From Micropterix aruncella (lineage: Eukaryota > Arthropoda > Insecta > Lepidoptera > Micropterigidae), in contig CALYMY010000058.1 of NCBI GenBank assembly GCA_944548615.1, positions 124,001-188,000 on the forward strand: a stretch of DNA of 64,000 nt. The letters are read 5' to 3'. The position numbers were made by a program, and so were the translations under genes. The stretch's first letter is position 1; every line of letters starts with the position of its first letter. Below are positions 25,532 through 39,911 of the stretch, in pieces. Under the pieces are notes generated by a model. That model did no database searches and had not been told where the DNA came from. It saw only the letters and a list, made by a program, of their open reading frames with translations.

Positions 25532-27568
25532 GAACATAGAAATTGTTATGAATAAATGTCATTTTTCGAAAAAGACCGTGATAGAGTAAATAAAACGCGT
25601 TACGGTGTTTGGGCATAACGAAGGCCTTTGAAATCTCTACGAAATGGCATTTTCGAAATTTTGACATTTTGAAATTTTTTATATAAACTTTCATTTTGAA
25701 CATAGAAATTGTTATGAAAAAATCACATTTTTCACAAAAGAACGAGATAGAGTAAACCTACCGCGTTGCGGTCTTTAGCGAGATCGACACCCCGCTTAAG
25801 CTCTACAAAATGGCATTTTTGAAATTTTGACTTTTTGAAAAATTTTATATAAAATTTCATTTTAAACATAGAAATTATTATGAAAAAATCATATTTTTCG
25901 AAAAAGATCGTGATAGAGTAAACCTATAGGGTTACGGCGTTCGGACAGAACGACGGCCTTGGTAATCTCTACAAAATGGCATTTTCGAAATTTTGACATT
26001 TTTAAAAATTTTATATAAAATTTCATTTTAAACATAGAAATTGTTATGAAAAAATCACATTTTTCGAAAAAGATCGTGATAGAGTAAACCTATAGGGTTA
26101 CGGCGTTCGGACAGAACGACGGCCTTGGTAATCTCTACAAAATGGCATTTTCGAAATTTTGACATTTTGAAATTTTTTATATAAACTTTCATTTTGAACA
26201 TAGAAATTGTTATGAATTAATGACATTTTTCGAAAAAGACCGTGATAGAGTAAATGAAACGCGTTACGGTGGTTAGGCAGAACGAAGGCCTTTGAAATCT
26301 CTACGAAATGGCATTTTCGAAATTTTGACATTTTGAAATTTTTTATATAAACTTTCATTTTGAACATAGAAATTGTTATGAAAAAATCACATTTTTCGAA
26401 ATAAATCGAGATAGAGTAAACCTACCGCGTTGCGGTCTTTGGCGAGATCGACACCCCGCTTAAGCTCTACAAAATGGCATTTTTGAAATTTTGACATTTT
26501 GAAAAATTTTATATAAAATTTCATTTTAAACATAGAAATTATAATGAAAAAATCACATTTTTCGAAAAAGATCGTGATAGAGTAAACCTATAGCGTTACG
26601 GCGTTCGGACAGAACGACGGCCTTGGTAATCTCTACGAAATGGCATTTTCGAAATTTTGACATTTTGAAATTTTTTATATAAACTTTCATTTTGAACATA
26701 GAAATTGTTATGAATAAATGACATTTTTCGAAAAAGACCGTGATAGAGTAAACCTACCGCGTTGCGGTCTTTGGCTAGATCGACACCCCGCTTAAGCTCT
26801 ACAAAATGGCATTTTTGAAATTTTGACATTTTGAAAAATTTTATATAAAATTTCATTTTAAACATAGAAATTATTATGAAAAAATCACATTTTTCGAAAA
26901 AGATCGTGATAGAGTAAACCTATAGCGTTACGGCGTTCGGACAGAACGACGGCCTTGGTAATCTCTACAAAATGGCATTTTCGAAATTTTGACATTTTGA
27001 AAAATTTTATATAAAATTTCATTTTAAACATAGAAATTGTTATGAAAAAATCACATTTTTCGAAAAAGATCGTCATAGAGTAAACCTATAGCGTTACGGC
27101 GTTCGGACAGAACGACGGCCTTGGTAATCTCTACAAAATGGCATTTTCGAAATTTTGACATTTTGAAAAATTTTATATAAACTTTCATTTTGAACATAGA
27201 AATTGTTATGAAAAAATCACATTTTTCGAAATAAATCGAGATAGAGTAAACCTACCGCGTTGCGGTCTTTGGCGAGATCGACACCCCGCTTAAGCTCTAC
27301 AAAATGGCATTTTTGAAATTTTGATATTTTGAAAAATTTTATATAAAATTTCATTTTAAACATAGAAATTATAATGAAAAAATCACATTTTTCGAAAAAG
27401 ATCGTGATAGAGTAAACCTATAGCGTTACGGTGTTCGGACAGAACGAAGGCCTTTGAAATCTCTACGAAATGGCATTTTCGAAATTTTGACATTTTGAAT
27501 TTTTTTATATAAACTTTCATTTTGAACATAGAAATTGTTATGAAAAAATCACATTTTTCGAAATAAAT
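25532..27568. repeat. R166 block 7 (no D insertion)
   Basis: 2037 bp. Follows an 8-copy array as block 10 does, but carries the empty D site near 26787. Effective length differs from block 10 by exactly 724 bp. Confidence 0.96.
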
Positions 27569-28284
27569 TGGCTTCCGACGTTTGAGGGCTATTGCGCTAA
27601 AAGGCATCAATAGTCCTCCCTGTTTATTATTATCTAATAGAGTTTTGCTTTGCGCATCTAACGCTTCTTTTAATTTTCAAATCTGAGTAATATTAACGGA
27701 ATTATAGACGATTTAATATCTGTATAGGTATATTGATTTATCGATTTAACGGTTTTGTTTCCATAGTAACGAGCTCAGGCGGTGGCCCGACTCGCAATAG
27801 AATATTTATCGATTTAACGATTTCTGTTTCTATGGTAACTTCAGCCCTCGTCATACTTGCGAAAGTTTATTTATCGATTTTACGATTTTTGTTTTCAATA
27901 GTAGCGATCCGAGCCAAGGGAGTTTTAGTATTTTTCCCGCGGCTTCGTTTAATAAATTAAATATTATATTCTTTATTTTATCATATACACACAAGCGAGG
28001 TGTCAAAAGATAGGGTTTTAGAACGCTTTTCATTTCATTGCTTCTGCTTTTTATCTCGTCTTCTTCTTCTTCTTTAATTACTTTTCAATACTATTTAATC
28101 TGTGCTTTTTCATTTTCATTTTCAGTGCCTTTGATCAACGAGAAGAGACAATATGGAGACCACAGAAATAGAAGTGCCGTTTCGGAATTTCGAAGAAATA
28201 CCGGAAAGAGCCAGAGATATTGCCCGCGAGGCGTTAAACGAATTAAAAGGAGTAAACAACCTACGGAAAGAGGTACGTGACAAG
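27569..28284 (+). repeat. Module U, copy 7
   Basis: 716 bp. Exon-like frame at 28126-28272, ATG at 28153, unspliced stop ending 28323. Second variant class. Starts 3720 bp after copy 6; the pair 11/12 has the same spacing. Confidence 0.93.
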
Positions 28285-30084
28285 GACGAGGGAACTCCTC
28301 AACGGTCAACCGTAGAGACGTGAAATTTGGTATAGGCATTCCATTATGATGGCAATTACTAAGTTCCACCATGACATGGCTGCTGCACCCAGGGTTGGCT
28401 CCCGACGAGGGAACTTCTCAACGGTCAACCGTAGAGACGTGAAATTTGGTATAGGCATTCCATTATGATGGCAATTACTAAGTTCCACCATGACATGGCT
28501 GCTGCACCCAGGGTTGGCTCCCGACGAGGGAACTCCTCAACGGTCAACCGTAGAGACGTGAAATTTGGTATAGGCATTCCATTATGATGGCAATTACTAA
28601 GTTCCACCATGACATGGCTGCTGCACCCAGGGTTGGCTCCCGACGAGGGAACTCCTCAACGGTCAACCGTAGAGACGTGAAATTTGGTATAGGCATTCCA
28701 TTATGATGGCAATTACTAAGTTCCACCATGACATGGCTGCTGCACCCAGGGTTGGCTCCCGACGAGGGAACTCCTCAACGGTCAACCGTAGAGACGTGAA
28801 ATTTGGTATAGGCATTCCATTATGACGGCAATTTCTAAGTTCCACCATGACATCGCTGCTGCACCCAGGGTTGGCTCCCGACGAGGGAACTCCTCAACGG
28901 TCAACCGTAGAGACGTGAAATTTGGTATAGGCATTCCATTATGATGGCAATTACTAAGTTCCACCATGACATGGCTGCTGCACCCAGGGTTGGCTCCCGA
29001 CGAGGGAACTCCTCAACGGTCAACCGTAGAGACGTGAAATTTGGTATAGGCATTCCATTATGATGGCAATTACTAAGTTCCACCATGACATGGCTGCTGC
29101 ACCCAGGGTTGGCTCCCGACGAGGGAACTCCTCAAGGGTCAACCGTAGAGACGTGAAATTTGGTATAGGCATTCCATTATGATGGCAATTACTAAGTTCC
29201 ACCATGACATGGCTGCTGCACCCAGGGTTGGCTCCCGACGAGGGAACTCCTCAACGGTCAACCGTAGAGACGTGAAATTTGGTATAGGCATTCCATTATG
29301 ATGGCAATTACTAAGTTCCACCATGACATGGCTGCTGCACCCAGGGTTGGCTCCCGACGAGGGAACTCCTCAACGGTCAACCGTAGAGACGTGAAATTTG
29401 GTATAGGCATTCCATTATGACGGCAATTTCTAAGTTCCACCATGACATCGCTGCTGCACCCAGGGTTGGCTCCCGACGAGGGAACTCCTCAACGGTCAAC
29501 CGTAGAGACGTGAAATTTGGTATAGGCATTCCATTATGATGGCAATTACTAAGTTCCACCATGACATGGCTGCTGCACCCAGGGTTGGCTCCCGACGAGG
29601 GAACTCCTCAACGGTCAACCGTAGAGACGTGAAATTTGGTATAGGCATTCCATTATGATGGCAATTACTAAGTTCCACCATGACATGGCTGCTGCACCCA
29701 GGGTTGGCTCCCGACGAGGGAACTCCTCAACGGTCAACCGTAGAGACGTGAAATTTGGTATAGGCATTCCATTATGACGGCAATTTCTAAGTTCCACCAT
29801 GACATCGCTGCTGCACCCAGGGTTGGCTCCCGACGAGGGAACTCCTCAACGGTCAACCGAAGAGACGTGAAATTTGGTATAGGCATTCCATTATGATGGC
29901 AATTACTAAGTTCCACCATGACATGGCTGCTGCACCCAGGGTTGGCTCCCGACGAGGGAACTCCTCAACGGTCAACCGTAGAGACGTGAAATTTGGAATA
30001 GGCATTCCATTATGATGGCAATTACTAAGTTCCACCATGACATGGCTGCTGCACCCAGGGTTGGCTCCCGACGAGGGAACTCCT
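28285..30084. repeat. R119 array 7 (15 copies)
   Basis: Fifteen monomers plus partial; type-B units 5, 10 and 13 and 'aagggtc' in unit 8, as in array 5, but without the 'ggctgccg' and 'gtcaaatt' changes. Private changes 'aaccgaagag' (29857) and 'tttggaatagg' (29992). Confidence 0.97.
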
Positions 30085-32951
30085 GAACATAGAAATTGTT
30101 ATGAATAAATGTCATTTTTCGAAAAAGACCGTGATAGAGTAAATAAAACGCGTTACGGTGTTTGGGCATAACGAAGGCCTTTGAAATCTCTACGAAATGG
30201 CATTTTCGAAATTTTGACATTTTGAAATTTTTTATATAAACTTTCATTTTGAACATAGAAATTGTTATGAAAAAATCACATTTTTCACAAAAGAACGAGA
30301 TAGAGTAAATCTACCGCGTTGCGGTCTTTGGCGAGATCGAAACCCCGCTTAAGCTCTACAAAATGGCATTTTTGAAATTTTGACTTTTTGAAAAATTTTA
30401 TATAAAATTTCATTTTAAACATAGAAATTATTATGAAAAAATCATATTTTTCGAAAAAGATCGTGATAGAGTAAACCTATAGCGTTACGGCGTTCGGACA
30501 GAACGACGGCCTTGGTAATCTCTACAAAATGGCATTTTCGAAATTTTGACATTTTGAAAAATTTTATATAAAATTTCATTTTAAACATAGAAATTGTTAT
30601 GAAAAAATCACATTTTTCGAAAAAGATCGTGATAGAGTAAACCTGTAGGGTTACGGCGTTCGGACAGAACGACGGCCTTGGTAATCTCTACAAAATGGCA
30701 TTTTCGAAATTTTGACATTTTGAAAAATTTTATATAAAATTTCATTTTAAACATAGAAATTGTTATGAAAAAATCACATTTTTCGAAAAAGATCGTGATA
30801 GAGTAAACCTATAGCGTTACGGCGTTTGGACAGAACGACGGCCTTGGTAATCTCTACAAAATGGCATTTTCGAAATTTTGACATTTTGAAAAATTTTATA
30901 TAAACTTTCATTTTGAACATAGAAATTGTTATGAAAAAATCACATTTTTCGAAATAAATCGAGATAGAGTAAACCTACCGCGTTGCGGTCTTTGGCGAGA
31001 TCGACACCCCGCTTAAGCTCTACAAAATGGCATTTTTGAAATTTTGACATTTTGAAAAATTTTATATAAAATTTCATTTTAAACATAGAAATTATAATGA
31101 AAAAATCACATTTTTCGAAAAAGATCGTGATAGAGTAAACCTATAGCGTTACGGCGTTCGGACAGAACCACGGCCTTGGTAATCTCTACGAAATGGCATT
31201 TTCGAAATTTTGACATTTTGAAATTTTTTATATAAACTATCATTTTGAACATAGAAATTGTTATGAATAAATGACATTTTTCGAAAAAGACCGTGATAGA
31301 GTAAACCTACCGGGTTGCGGTCTTTGGCTAGATCGACACCCCGCTTAAGCTCTACAAAATGGCATTTTTGAAATTTTGACATTTTGAAAAATTTTATATA
31401 AAATTTCATTTTAAACATAGAAATTATTATAAAAAAATCACATTTTTCGAAAAAGATCGTGATAGAGTAAACCTATAGCGTTACGGCGTTCGGACAGAAC
31501 GACGGCCTTGGTAATCTCTACAAAATGGCATTTTCTAAATTTTGACATTTTGAAAAATTTTATATAAAATTTCATTTTAAACATAGAAATTGTTATGAAA
31601 AAATCACATTTTTCGAAAAAGATCGTGATAGAGTAAACCTATAGCGTTACGACGTTCGGACAGAACGACGGCCTTGGTAATCTCTACAAAATGGCATTTT
31701 CGAAATTTTGACATTTTGAAAAATTTTATATAAACTTTCATTTTGAACATAGAAATTGTTATGAAAAAATCACATTTTTCGAAATAAATCGAGATAGAGT
31801 AAACCTACCGCGTTGCGGTCTTTGGCGAGATCGACACCCCGCTTAAGCTCTACAAAATGGCATTTTTGAAATTTTGACATTTTGAAAAATTTTATATAAA
31901 ATTTCATTTTAAACATAGAAATTATAATGAAAAAATCACATTTTTCGAAAAAGATCGTGATAGAGTAAACCTATAGCGTTACGGCGTTCGGACAGAACCA
32001 CGGCCTTGGTAATCTCTACGAAATGGCATTTTCGAAATTTTGACATTTTGAAATTTTTTATATAAACTATCATTTTGAACATAGAAATTGTTATGAATAA
32101 ATGACATTTTTCGAAAAAGACCGTGATAGAGTAAACCTACCGGGTTGCGGTCTTTGGCTAGATCGACACCCCGCTTAAGCTCTACAAAATGGCATTTTTG
32201 AAATTTTGACATTTTGAAAAATTTTATATAAAATTTCATTTTAAACATAGAAATTATTATAAAAAAATCACATTTTTCGAAAAAGATCGTGATAGAGTAA
32301 ACCTATAGCGTTACGGCGTTCGGACAGAACGACGGCCTTGGTAATCTCTACAAAATGGCATTTTCGAAATTTTGACATTTTGAAAAATTTTATATAAAAT
32401 TTCATTTTAAACATAGAAATTGTTATGAAAAAATCACATTTTTCGAAAAAGATCGTGATAGAGTAAACCTATAGCGTTACGACGTTCGGACAGAACGACG
32501 GCCTTGGTAATCTCTACAAAATGGCATTTTCGAAATTTTGACATTTTGAAAAATTTTATATAAACTTTCATTTTGAACATAGAAATTGTTATGAAAAAAT
32601 CACATTTTTCGAAATAAATCGAGATAGAGTAAACCTACCGCGTTGCGGTCTTTGGCGAGATCGACACCCCGCTTAAGCTCTACAAAATGGCATTTTTGAA
32701 ATTTTGATATTTTGAAAATTTTTATATAAACTTTCATTTTGAACTTGGAAATTATTATGAAAAAATCACATTTTTCGAAATAAATCGAGATAGAGTAAAC
32801 CTAACGCGTTACGGTGTTCGGACAGAACGAAGGCCTTTGAAATCTCTACGAAATGGCATTTTCGAAATTTTGACATTTTGAATTTTTTTATATAAACTTT
32901 CATTTTGAACATAGAAATTGTTATGAAAAAATCACATTTTTCGAAATAAAT
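30085..32951. repeat. R166 block 8 with an extra 830 bp
   Basis: 2867 bp = 2037 + 830. A five-monomer stretch is duplicated in tandem: the segment around 31149-31418 recurs at 31979-32248. Confidence 0.95.
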
Positions 32952-33667
32952 TGGCTTCCGACGTTTGAGGGCTATTGCGCTAAAAGGCATCAATAGTCCT
33001 CCCTGTTTATTATTATCTAATAGAGTTTTGCTTTGCGCATCTAACGCTTCTTTTAATTTTCAAATCTGAGTAATATTAACGGAATTATAGACGATTTAAT
33101 ATCTGTATAGGTATATTGATTTATCGATTTAACGGTTTTGTTTCCATAGTAACGAGCTCAGGCGGTGGCCCGACTCGCAATAGAATATTTATCGATTTAA
33201 CGATTTCTGTTTCTATGGTAACTTCAGCCCTCGTCATACTTGCGAAAGTTTATTTATCGATTTTACGATTTTTGTTTTCAATAGTAGCGATCCGAGCCAA
33301 GGGAGTTTTAGTATTTTTCCCGCGGCTTCGTTTAATAAATTAAATATTATATTCTTTATTTTATCATATACACACAAGCGAGGTGTCAAAAGATAGGGTT
33401 TTAGAACGCTTTTCATTTCATTGCTTCTGCTTTTTATCTCGTCTTCTTCTTCTTCTTTAATTACTTTTCAATACTATTTAATCTGTGCTTTTTCATTTTC
33501 ATTTTCAGTGCCTTTGATCAACGAGAAGAGACAATATGGAGACCACAGAAATAGAAGTGCCGTTTCGGAATTTCGAAGAAATACCGGAAAGAGCCAGAGA
33601 TATTGCCCGCGAGGCGTTAAACGAATTAAAAGGAGTAAACAACCTACGGAAAGAGGTACGTGACAAG
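32952..33667 (+). repeat. Module U, copy 8
   Basis: 716 bp. Exon-like frame at 33509-33655, ATG at 33536, unspliced stop ending 33706. Lies 14,380 bp after copy 5. Confidence 0.93.
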
Positions 33668-35467
33668 GACGAGGGAACTCCTCAACGGTCAACCGTAGAG
33701 ACGTGAAATTTGGTATAGGCATTCCATTATGATGGCAATTACTAAGTTCCACCATGACATGGCTGCTGCACCCAGGGTTGGCTCCCGACGAGGGAACTTC
33801 TCAACGGTCAACCGTAGAGACGTGAAATTTGGTATAGGCATTCCATTATGATGGCAATTACTAAGTTCCACCATGACATGGCTGCTGCACCCAGGGTTGG
33901 CTCCCGACGAGGGAACTCCTCAACGGTCAACCGTAGAGACGTGAAATTTGGTATAGGCATTCCATTATGATGGCAATTACTAAGTTCCACCATGACATGG
34001 CTGCTGCACCCAGGGTTGGCTCCCGACGAGGGAACTCCTCAACGGTCAACCGTAGAGACGTGAAATTTGGTATAGGCATTCCATTATGATGGCAATTACT
34101 AAGTTCCACCATGACATGGCTGCTGCACCCAGGGTTGGCTCCCGACGAGGGAACTCCTCAACGGTCAACCGTAGAGACGTGAAATTTGGTATAGGCATTC
34201 CATTATGACGGCAATTTCTAAGTTCCACCATGACATCGCTGCTGCACCCAGGGTTGGCTCCCGACGAGGGAACTCCTCAACGGTCAACCGTAGAGACGTG
34301 AAATTTGGTATAGGCATTCCATTATGATGGCAATTACTAAGTTCCACCATGACATGGCTGCTGCACCCAGGGTTGGCTCCCGACGAGGGAACTCCTCAAC
34401 GGTCAACCGTAGAGACGTGAAATTTGGTATAGGCATTCCATTATGATGGCAATTACTAAGTTCCACCATGACATGGCTGCTGCACCCAGGGTTGGCTCCC
34501 GACGAGGGAACTCCTCAAGGGTCAACCGTAGAGACGTGAAATTTGGTATAGGCATTCCATTATGATGGCAATTACTAAGTTCCACCATGACATGGCTGCT
34601 GCACCCAGGGTTGGCTGCCGACGAGGGAACTCCTCAACGGTCAACCGTAGAGACGTGAAATTTGGTATAGGCATTCCATTATGATGGCAATTACTAAGTT
34701 CCACCATGACATGGCTGCTGCACCCAGGGTTGGCTCCCGACGAGGGAACTCCTCAACGGTCAACCGTAGAGACGTGAAATTTGGTATAGGCATTCCATTA
34801 TGACGGCAATTTCTAAGTTCCACCATGACATCGCTGCTGCACCCAGGGTTGGCTCCCGACGAGGGAACTCCTCAACGGTCAACCGTAGAGACGTCAAATT
34901 TGGTATAGGCATTCCATTATGATGGCAATTACTAAGTTCCACCATGACATGGCTGCTGCACCCAGGGTTGGCTCCCGACGAGGGAACTCCTCAACGGTCA
35001 ACCGTAGAGACGTGAAATTTGGTATAGGCATTCCATTATGATGGCAATTACTAAGTTCCACCATGACATGGCTGCTGCACCCAGGGTTGGCTCCCGACGA
35101 GGGAACTCCTCAACGGTCAACCGTAGAGACGTGAAATTTGGTATAGGCATTCCATTATGACGGCAATTTCTAAGTTCCACCATGACATCGCTGCTGCACC
35201 CAGGGTTGGCTCCCGACGAGGGAACTCCTCAACGGTCAACCGTAGAGACGTGAAATTTGGTATAGGCATTCCATTATGATGGCAATTACTAAGTTCCACC
35301 ATGACATGGCTGCTGCACCCAGGGTTGGCTCCCGACGAGGGAACTCCTCAACGGTCAACCGTAGAGACGTGAAATTTGGTATAGGCATTCCATTATGATG
35401 GCAATTACTAAGTTCCACCATGACATGGCTGCTGCACCCAGGGTTGGCTCCCGACGAGGGAACTCCT
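33668..35467. repeat. R119 array 8 (15 copies)
   Basis: Near-identical to array 5 at +14,380 bp, including 'aagggtc' (unit 8), 'ggctgccgacg' and 'gacgtcaaatt'. One difference: array 5 has 'ggcagttac' near 20902 where this array has 'ggcaattac'. Confidence 0.97.
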
Positions 35468-38228
35468 GAACATAGAAATTGTTATGAATAAATGTCATTT
35501 TTCGAAAAAGACCGTGATAGAGTAAATAAAACGCGTTACGGTGTTTGGGCATAACGAAGGCCTTTGAAATCTCTACGAAATGGCATTTTCGAAATTTTGA
35601 CATTTTGAAATTTTTTATATAAACTTTCATTTTGAACATAGAAATTGTTATGAAAAAATCACATTTTTCACAAAAGAACGAGATAGAGTAAACATACCGC
35701 GTTGCGGTCTTTAGCGAGATCGACACCCCGCTTAAGCTCTACAAAATGGCATTTTTGAAATTTTGACTTTTTGAAAAATTTTATATAAAATTTCATTTTA
35801 AACATAGAAATTATTATGAAAAAATCATATTTTTCGAAAAAGATCGTGATAGAGTAAACCTATAGGGTTACGGCGTTCGGACAGAACGACGGCCTTGGTA
35901 ATCTCTACAAAATGGCATTTTCGAAATTTTGACATTTTGAAAAATTTTTTATAAAATTTCATTTTAAACATAGAAATTGTTATGAAAAAATCACATTTTT
36001 CGAAAAAGATCGTGATAGAGTAAACCTATAGGGTTACGGCGTTCGGACAGAACGACGGCCTTGGTAATCTCTACAAAATGGCATTTTCGAAATTTTGACA
36101 TTTTGAAATTTTTTATATAAACTTTCATTTTGAACATAGAAATTGTTATGAATTAATGACATTTTTCGAAAAAGACCGTGATAGAGTAAATGAAACGCGT
36201 TACGGTGGTTAGGCAGAACGAAGGCCTTTGAAATCTCTACGAAATGGCATTTTCGAAATTTTGACATTTTGAAATTTTTTATATAAACTTTCATTTTGAA
36301 CATAGAAATTGTTATGAAAAAATCACATTTTTCGAAATAAATCGAGATAGAGTAAACCTACCGCGTTGCGGTCTTTGGCGAGATCGACACCCCGCTTAAG
36401 CTCTACAAAATGGCATTTTTGAAATTTTGACATTTTGAAAAATTTTATATAAAATTTCATTTTAAACATAGAAATTATAATGAAAAAATCACATTTTTCG
36501 AAAAAGATCGTGATAGAGTAAACCTATAGCGTTACGGCGTTCGGACAGAACTACGGCCTTGGTAATCTCTACGAAATGGCATTTTCGAAATTTTGACATT
36601 TTGAAATTTTTTATATAAACTTTCATTTTGAACATAGAAATTGTTATGAATAAATGACATTTTTCGAAAAAGACCGTGATAGAGTAAACCTACCGCGTTG
36701 CGGTCTTTGGCTAGATCGACACCCCGCTTAAGAGGCCTATTACAAAATAGCGTAGGTATTCTTTTAAAATGACTTTAAAAAATGAACGCATTTTTTTTTG
36801 GATGTAACTATAAAAGATAGGATAAATAAATAAAAAAATAAATAAATAACTATTCAACCCTGGGAGAAAACCGCGGCACTGAGCGCTCTTCTCTTGCGCA
36901 AGCAAATATATACACAATTTCTAATTGTTTTTTGCAGTGTTTTCTCCTTTCTAATGACAATAATTTATATTATGTCGTATTGCTAAAAGAGTGAACTTTA
37001 ATATAGTATAAGTATTATATAAGAATCTTATTTTATTTCTGAGAAAATTAGAATGATACAGGAAGTTTTTTTTTAAATTTTGTGTAATTGTAAGTAATGT
37101 ATACCTTGGATATGTGGTCAAAAAACGAAAAAATAAGGCCGCTATGGTCAACAAGAATACATGACGGACATAAAAAAAAATAGTATACGGTTTTCGTTGT
37201 AGTGATATTACTGTATTAAGGAGCTCAAAGTTTGCCTTCCGAGCGTTTTACGAATAACGACTTTCGGAAAATGGGCTGAATAAGTAAATAATATTCGTTA
37301 TATCTAAAATTAAAGGCCGCTATGGTCAACATCAAGAAATGGTCCAGGTAATTCAGTAATTAAAGTTTGTAGAAATCTCTTCATTTCTTGGAATTAGAAC
37401 GCCAAAAATCCACTTTTCTTGCCTTTCTGGAAAAAATATGTAATAGGGCTCTTAAGCTCTACAAAATGACATTTTTGAAATTTTGACATTTTGAAAAATT
37501 TTATATAAAATTTCATTTTAAACATAGAAATTATTATGAAAAAATCACATTTTTCGAAAAAGATCGTGATAGAGTAAACCTATAGCGTTACGGCGTTCGG
37601 ACAGAACGACGGCCTTGGTAATCTCTACAAAATGGCATTTTCGAAATTTTGACATTTTGAAAAATTTTATATAAAATTTCATTTTAAACATAGAAATTGT
37701 TATGAAAAAATCACATTTTTCGAAAAAGATCGTCATAGAGTAAACCTATAGCGTTACGGCGTTCGTACAGAACGACGGCCTTGGTAATCTCTACAAAATG
37801 GCATTTTCGAAATTTTGACATTTTGAAAAATTTTATATAAACTTTCATTTTGAACATAGAAATTGTTATGAAAAAATCACATTTTTCGAAATAAATCGAG
37901 ATAGAGTAAACCTACCGCGTTGCGGTCTTTGGCGAGATCGACACCCCGCTTAAGCTCTACAAAATGGCATTTTTGAAATTTTGATATTTTGAAAATTTTT
38001 ATATAAACTTTCATTTTGAACTTGGAAATTATTATGAAAAAATCACATTTTTCGAAATAAATCGAGATAGAGTAAACCTAACGCGTTACGGTGTTCGGAC
38101 AGAACGAAGGCCTTTGAAATCTCTACGAAATGGCATTTTCGAAATTTTGACATTTTGAATTTTTTTATATAAACTTTCATTTTGAACATAGAAATTGTTA
38201 TGAAAAAATCACATTTTTCGAAATAAAT
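35468..38228. repeat. R166 block 9, interrupted by element D copy 2
   Basis: 2761 bp, matching block 6 at +14,380 bp. Confidence 0.95.
36732..37451. mobile_element. MITE-like element D, copy 2
   Basis: 720 bp at exactly the same TTAA of the same monomer as copy 1, with the same ends. Its internal TTAA near 37217-37220 ('gtattaaggagc') is the uninterrupted version of the site used by the large transposon in copy 3. Confidence 0.82.
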
Positions 38229-38944
38229 TGGCTTCCGACGTTTGAGGGCTATTGCGCTAAAAGGCATCAATAGTCCTCCCTGTTTATTATTATCTAATAG
38301 AGTTTTGCTTTGCGCATCTAACGCTTCTTTTAATTTTCAAATCTGAGTAATATTAACGGAATTATAGACGATTTAATATCTGTATAGGTATATTGATTTA
38401 TCGATTTAACGGTTTTGTTTCCATAGTAACGAGCTCAGGCGGTGGCCCGACTCGCAATAGAATATTTATCGATTTAACGATTTCTGTTTCTATGGTAACT
38501 TCAGCCCTCGTCATACTTGCGAAAGTTTATTTATCGATTTTACGATGTTTGTTTTCAATAGTAGCGATCCGAGCCAAGGGAGTTTTAGTATTTTTCCCGC
38601 GGCTTCGTTTAATAAATTAAATATTATATTCTTTATTTTATCATATACACACAAGCGAGGTGTCAAAAGATAGGGTTTTAGAACGCTTTTCATTTCATTG
38701 CTTCTGCTTTTTATCTGGTCTTCTTCTTCTTCTTTAATTACTTTTCAATACTATTTAATCTGTGCTTTTTCATTTTCATTTTCAGTGCCTTTGATCAACG
38801 AGAAGAGACAATATGGAGACCACAGAAATAGAAGTGCCGTTTCGGAATTTCGAAGAAATACCGGAAAGAGCCAGAGATATTGCCCGCGAGGCGTTAAACG
38901 AATTAAAAGGAGTAAACAACCTACGGAAAGAGGTACGTGACAAG
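38229..38944 (+). repeat. Module U, copy 9
   Basis: 716 bp. Exon-like frame at 38786-38932, ATG at 38813, unspliced stop ending 38983. First variant class. Confidence 0.93.
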
Positions 38945-39911
38945 GACGAGCGAACTCCTCAACGGTCAACCGTAGAGACGTGAAATTTGGTATAGGCATT
39001 CCATTATGATGGCAATTACTAAGTTCCACCATGACATGGCTGCTGCACCCAGGGTTGGCTCCCGACGAGGGAACTTCTCAACGGTCAACCGTAGAGACGT
39101 GAAATTTGGTATAGGCATTCCATTATGATGGCAATTACTAAGTTCCACCATGACATGGCTGCTGCACCCAGGGTTGGCTCCCGACGAGGGAACTCCTCAA
39201 CGGTCAACCGTAGAGACGTGAAATTTGGTATAGGCATTCCATTATGATGGCAATTACTAAGTTCCACCATGACATGGCTGCTGCACCCAGGGTTGGCTCC
39301 CGACGAGGGAACTCCTCAACGGTCAACCGTAGAGACGTGAAATTTGGTATAGGCGTTCCATTATGATGGCAATTACTAAGTTCCACCATGACATGGCTGC
39401 TGCACCCAGGGTTGGCTCCCGACGAGGGAACTTCTCAACGGTCAACCGTAGAGACGTGAAATTTGGTATAGGCATTCCATTATGATGGCAATTACTAAGT
39501 TCCACCATGACATGGCTGCTGCACCCAGGGTTGGCTCCCGACGAGGGAACTCCTCAACGGTCAACCGTAGAGACGTGAAATTTGGTATAGGCATTCCATT
39601 ATGACGGCAATTTCTAAGTTCCACCATGACATCGCTGCTGCACCCAGGGTTGGCTCTCGACGAGGGAACTCCTCAACGGTCAACCGTAGAGACGTGAAAT
39701 TTGGTATAGGCGTTCCATTATGATGGCAATTACTAAGTTCCACCATGACATGGCTGCTGCACCCAGGGTTGGCTCCCGACGAGGGAACTCCTCAACGGTC
39801 AACCATAGAGACGTGAAATTTGGTATAGGCATTCCATTATGATGGCAATTACTAAGTTCCACCATGACATGGCTGCTGCACCCAGGGTTGGCTCCCGACG
39901 AGGGAACTCCT
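38945..39911. repeat. R119 array 9 (8 copies)
   Basis: Eight monomers plus partial, matching array 6 at +14,380 bp, including 'ggcgttcc' in units 4 and 7, 'ggctctcgacg' and 'caaccatagag'. Confidence 0.97.
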
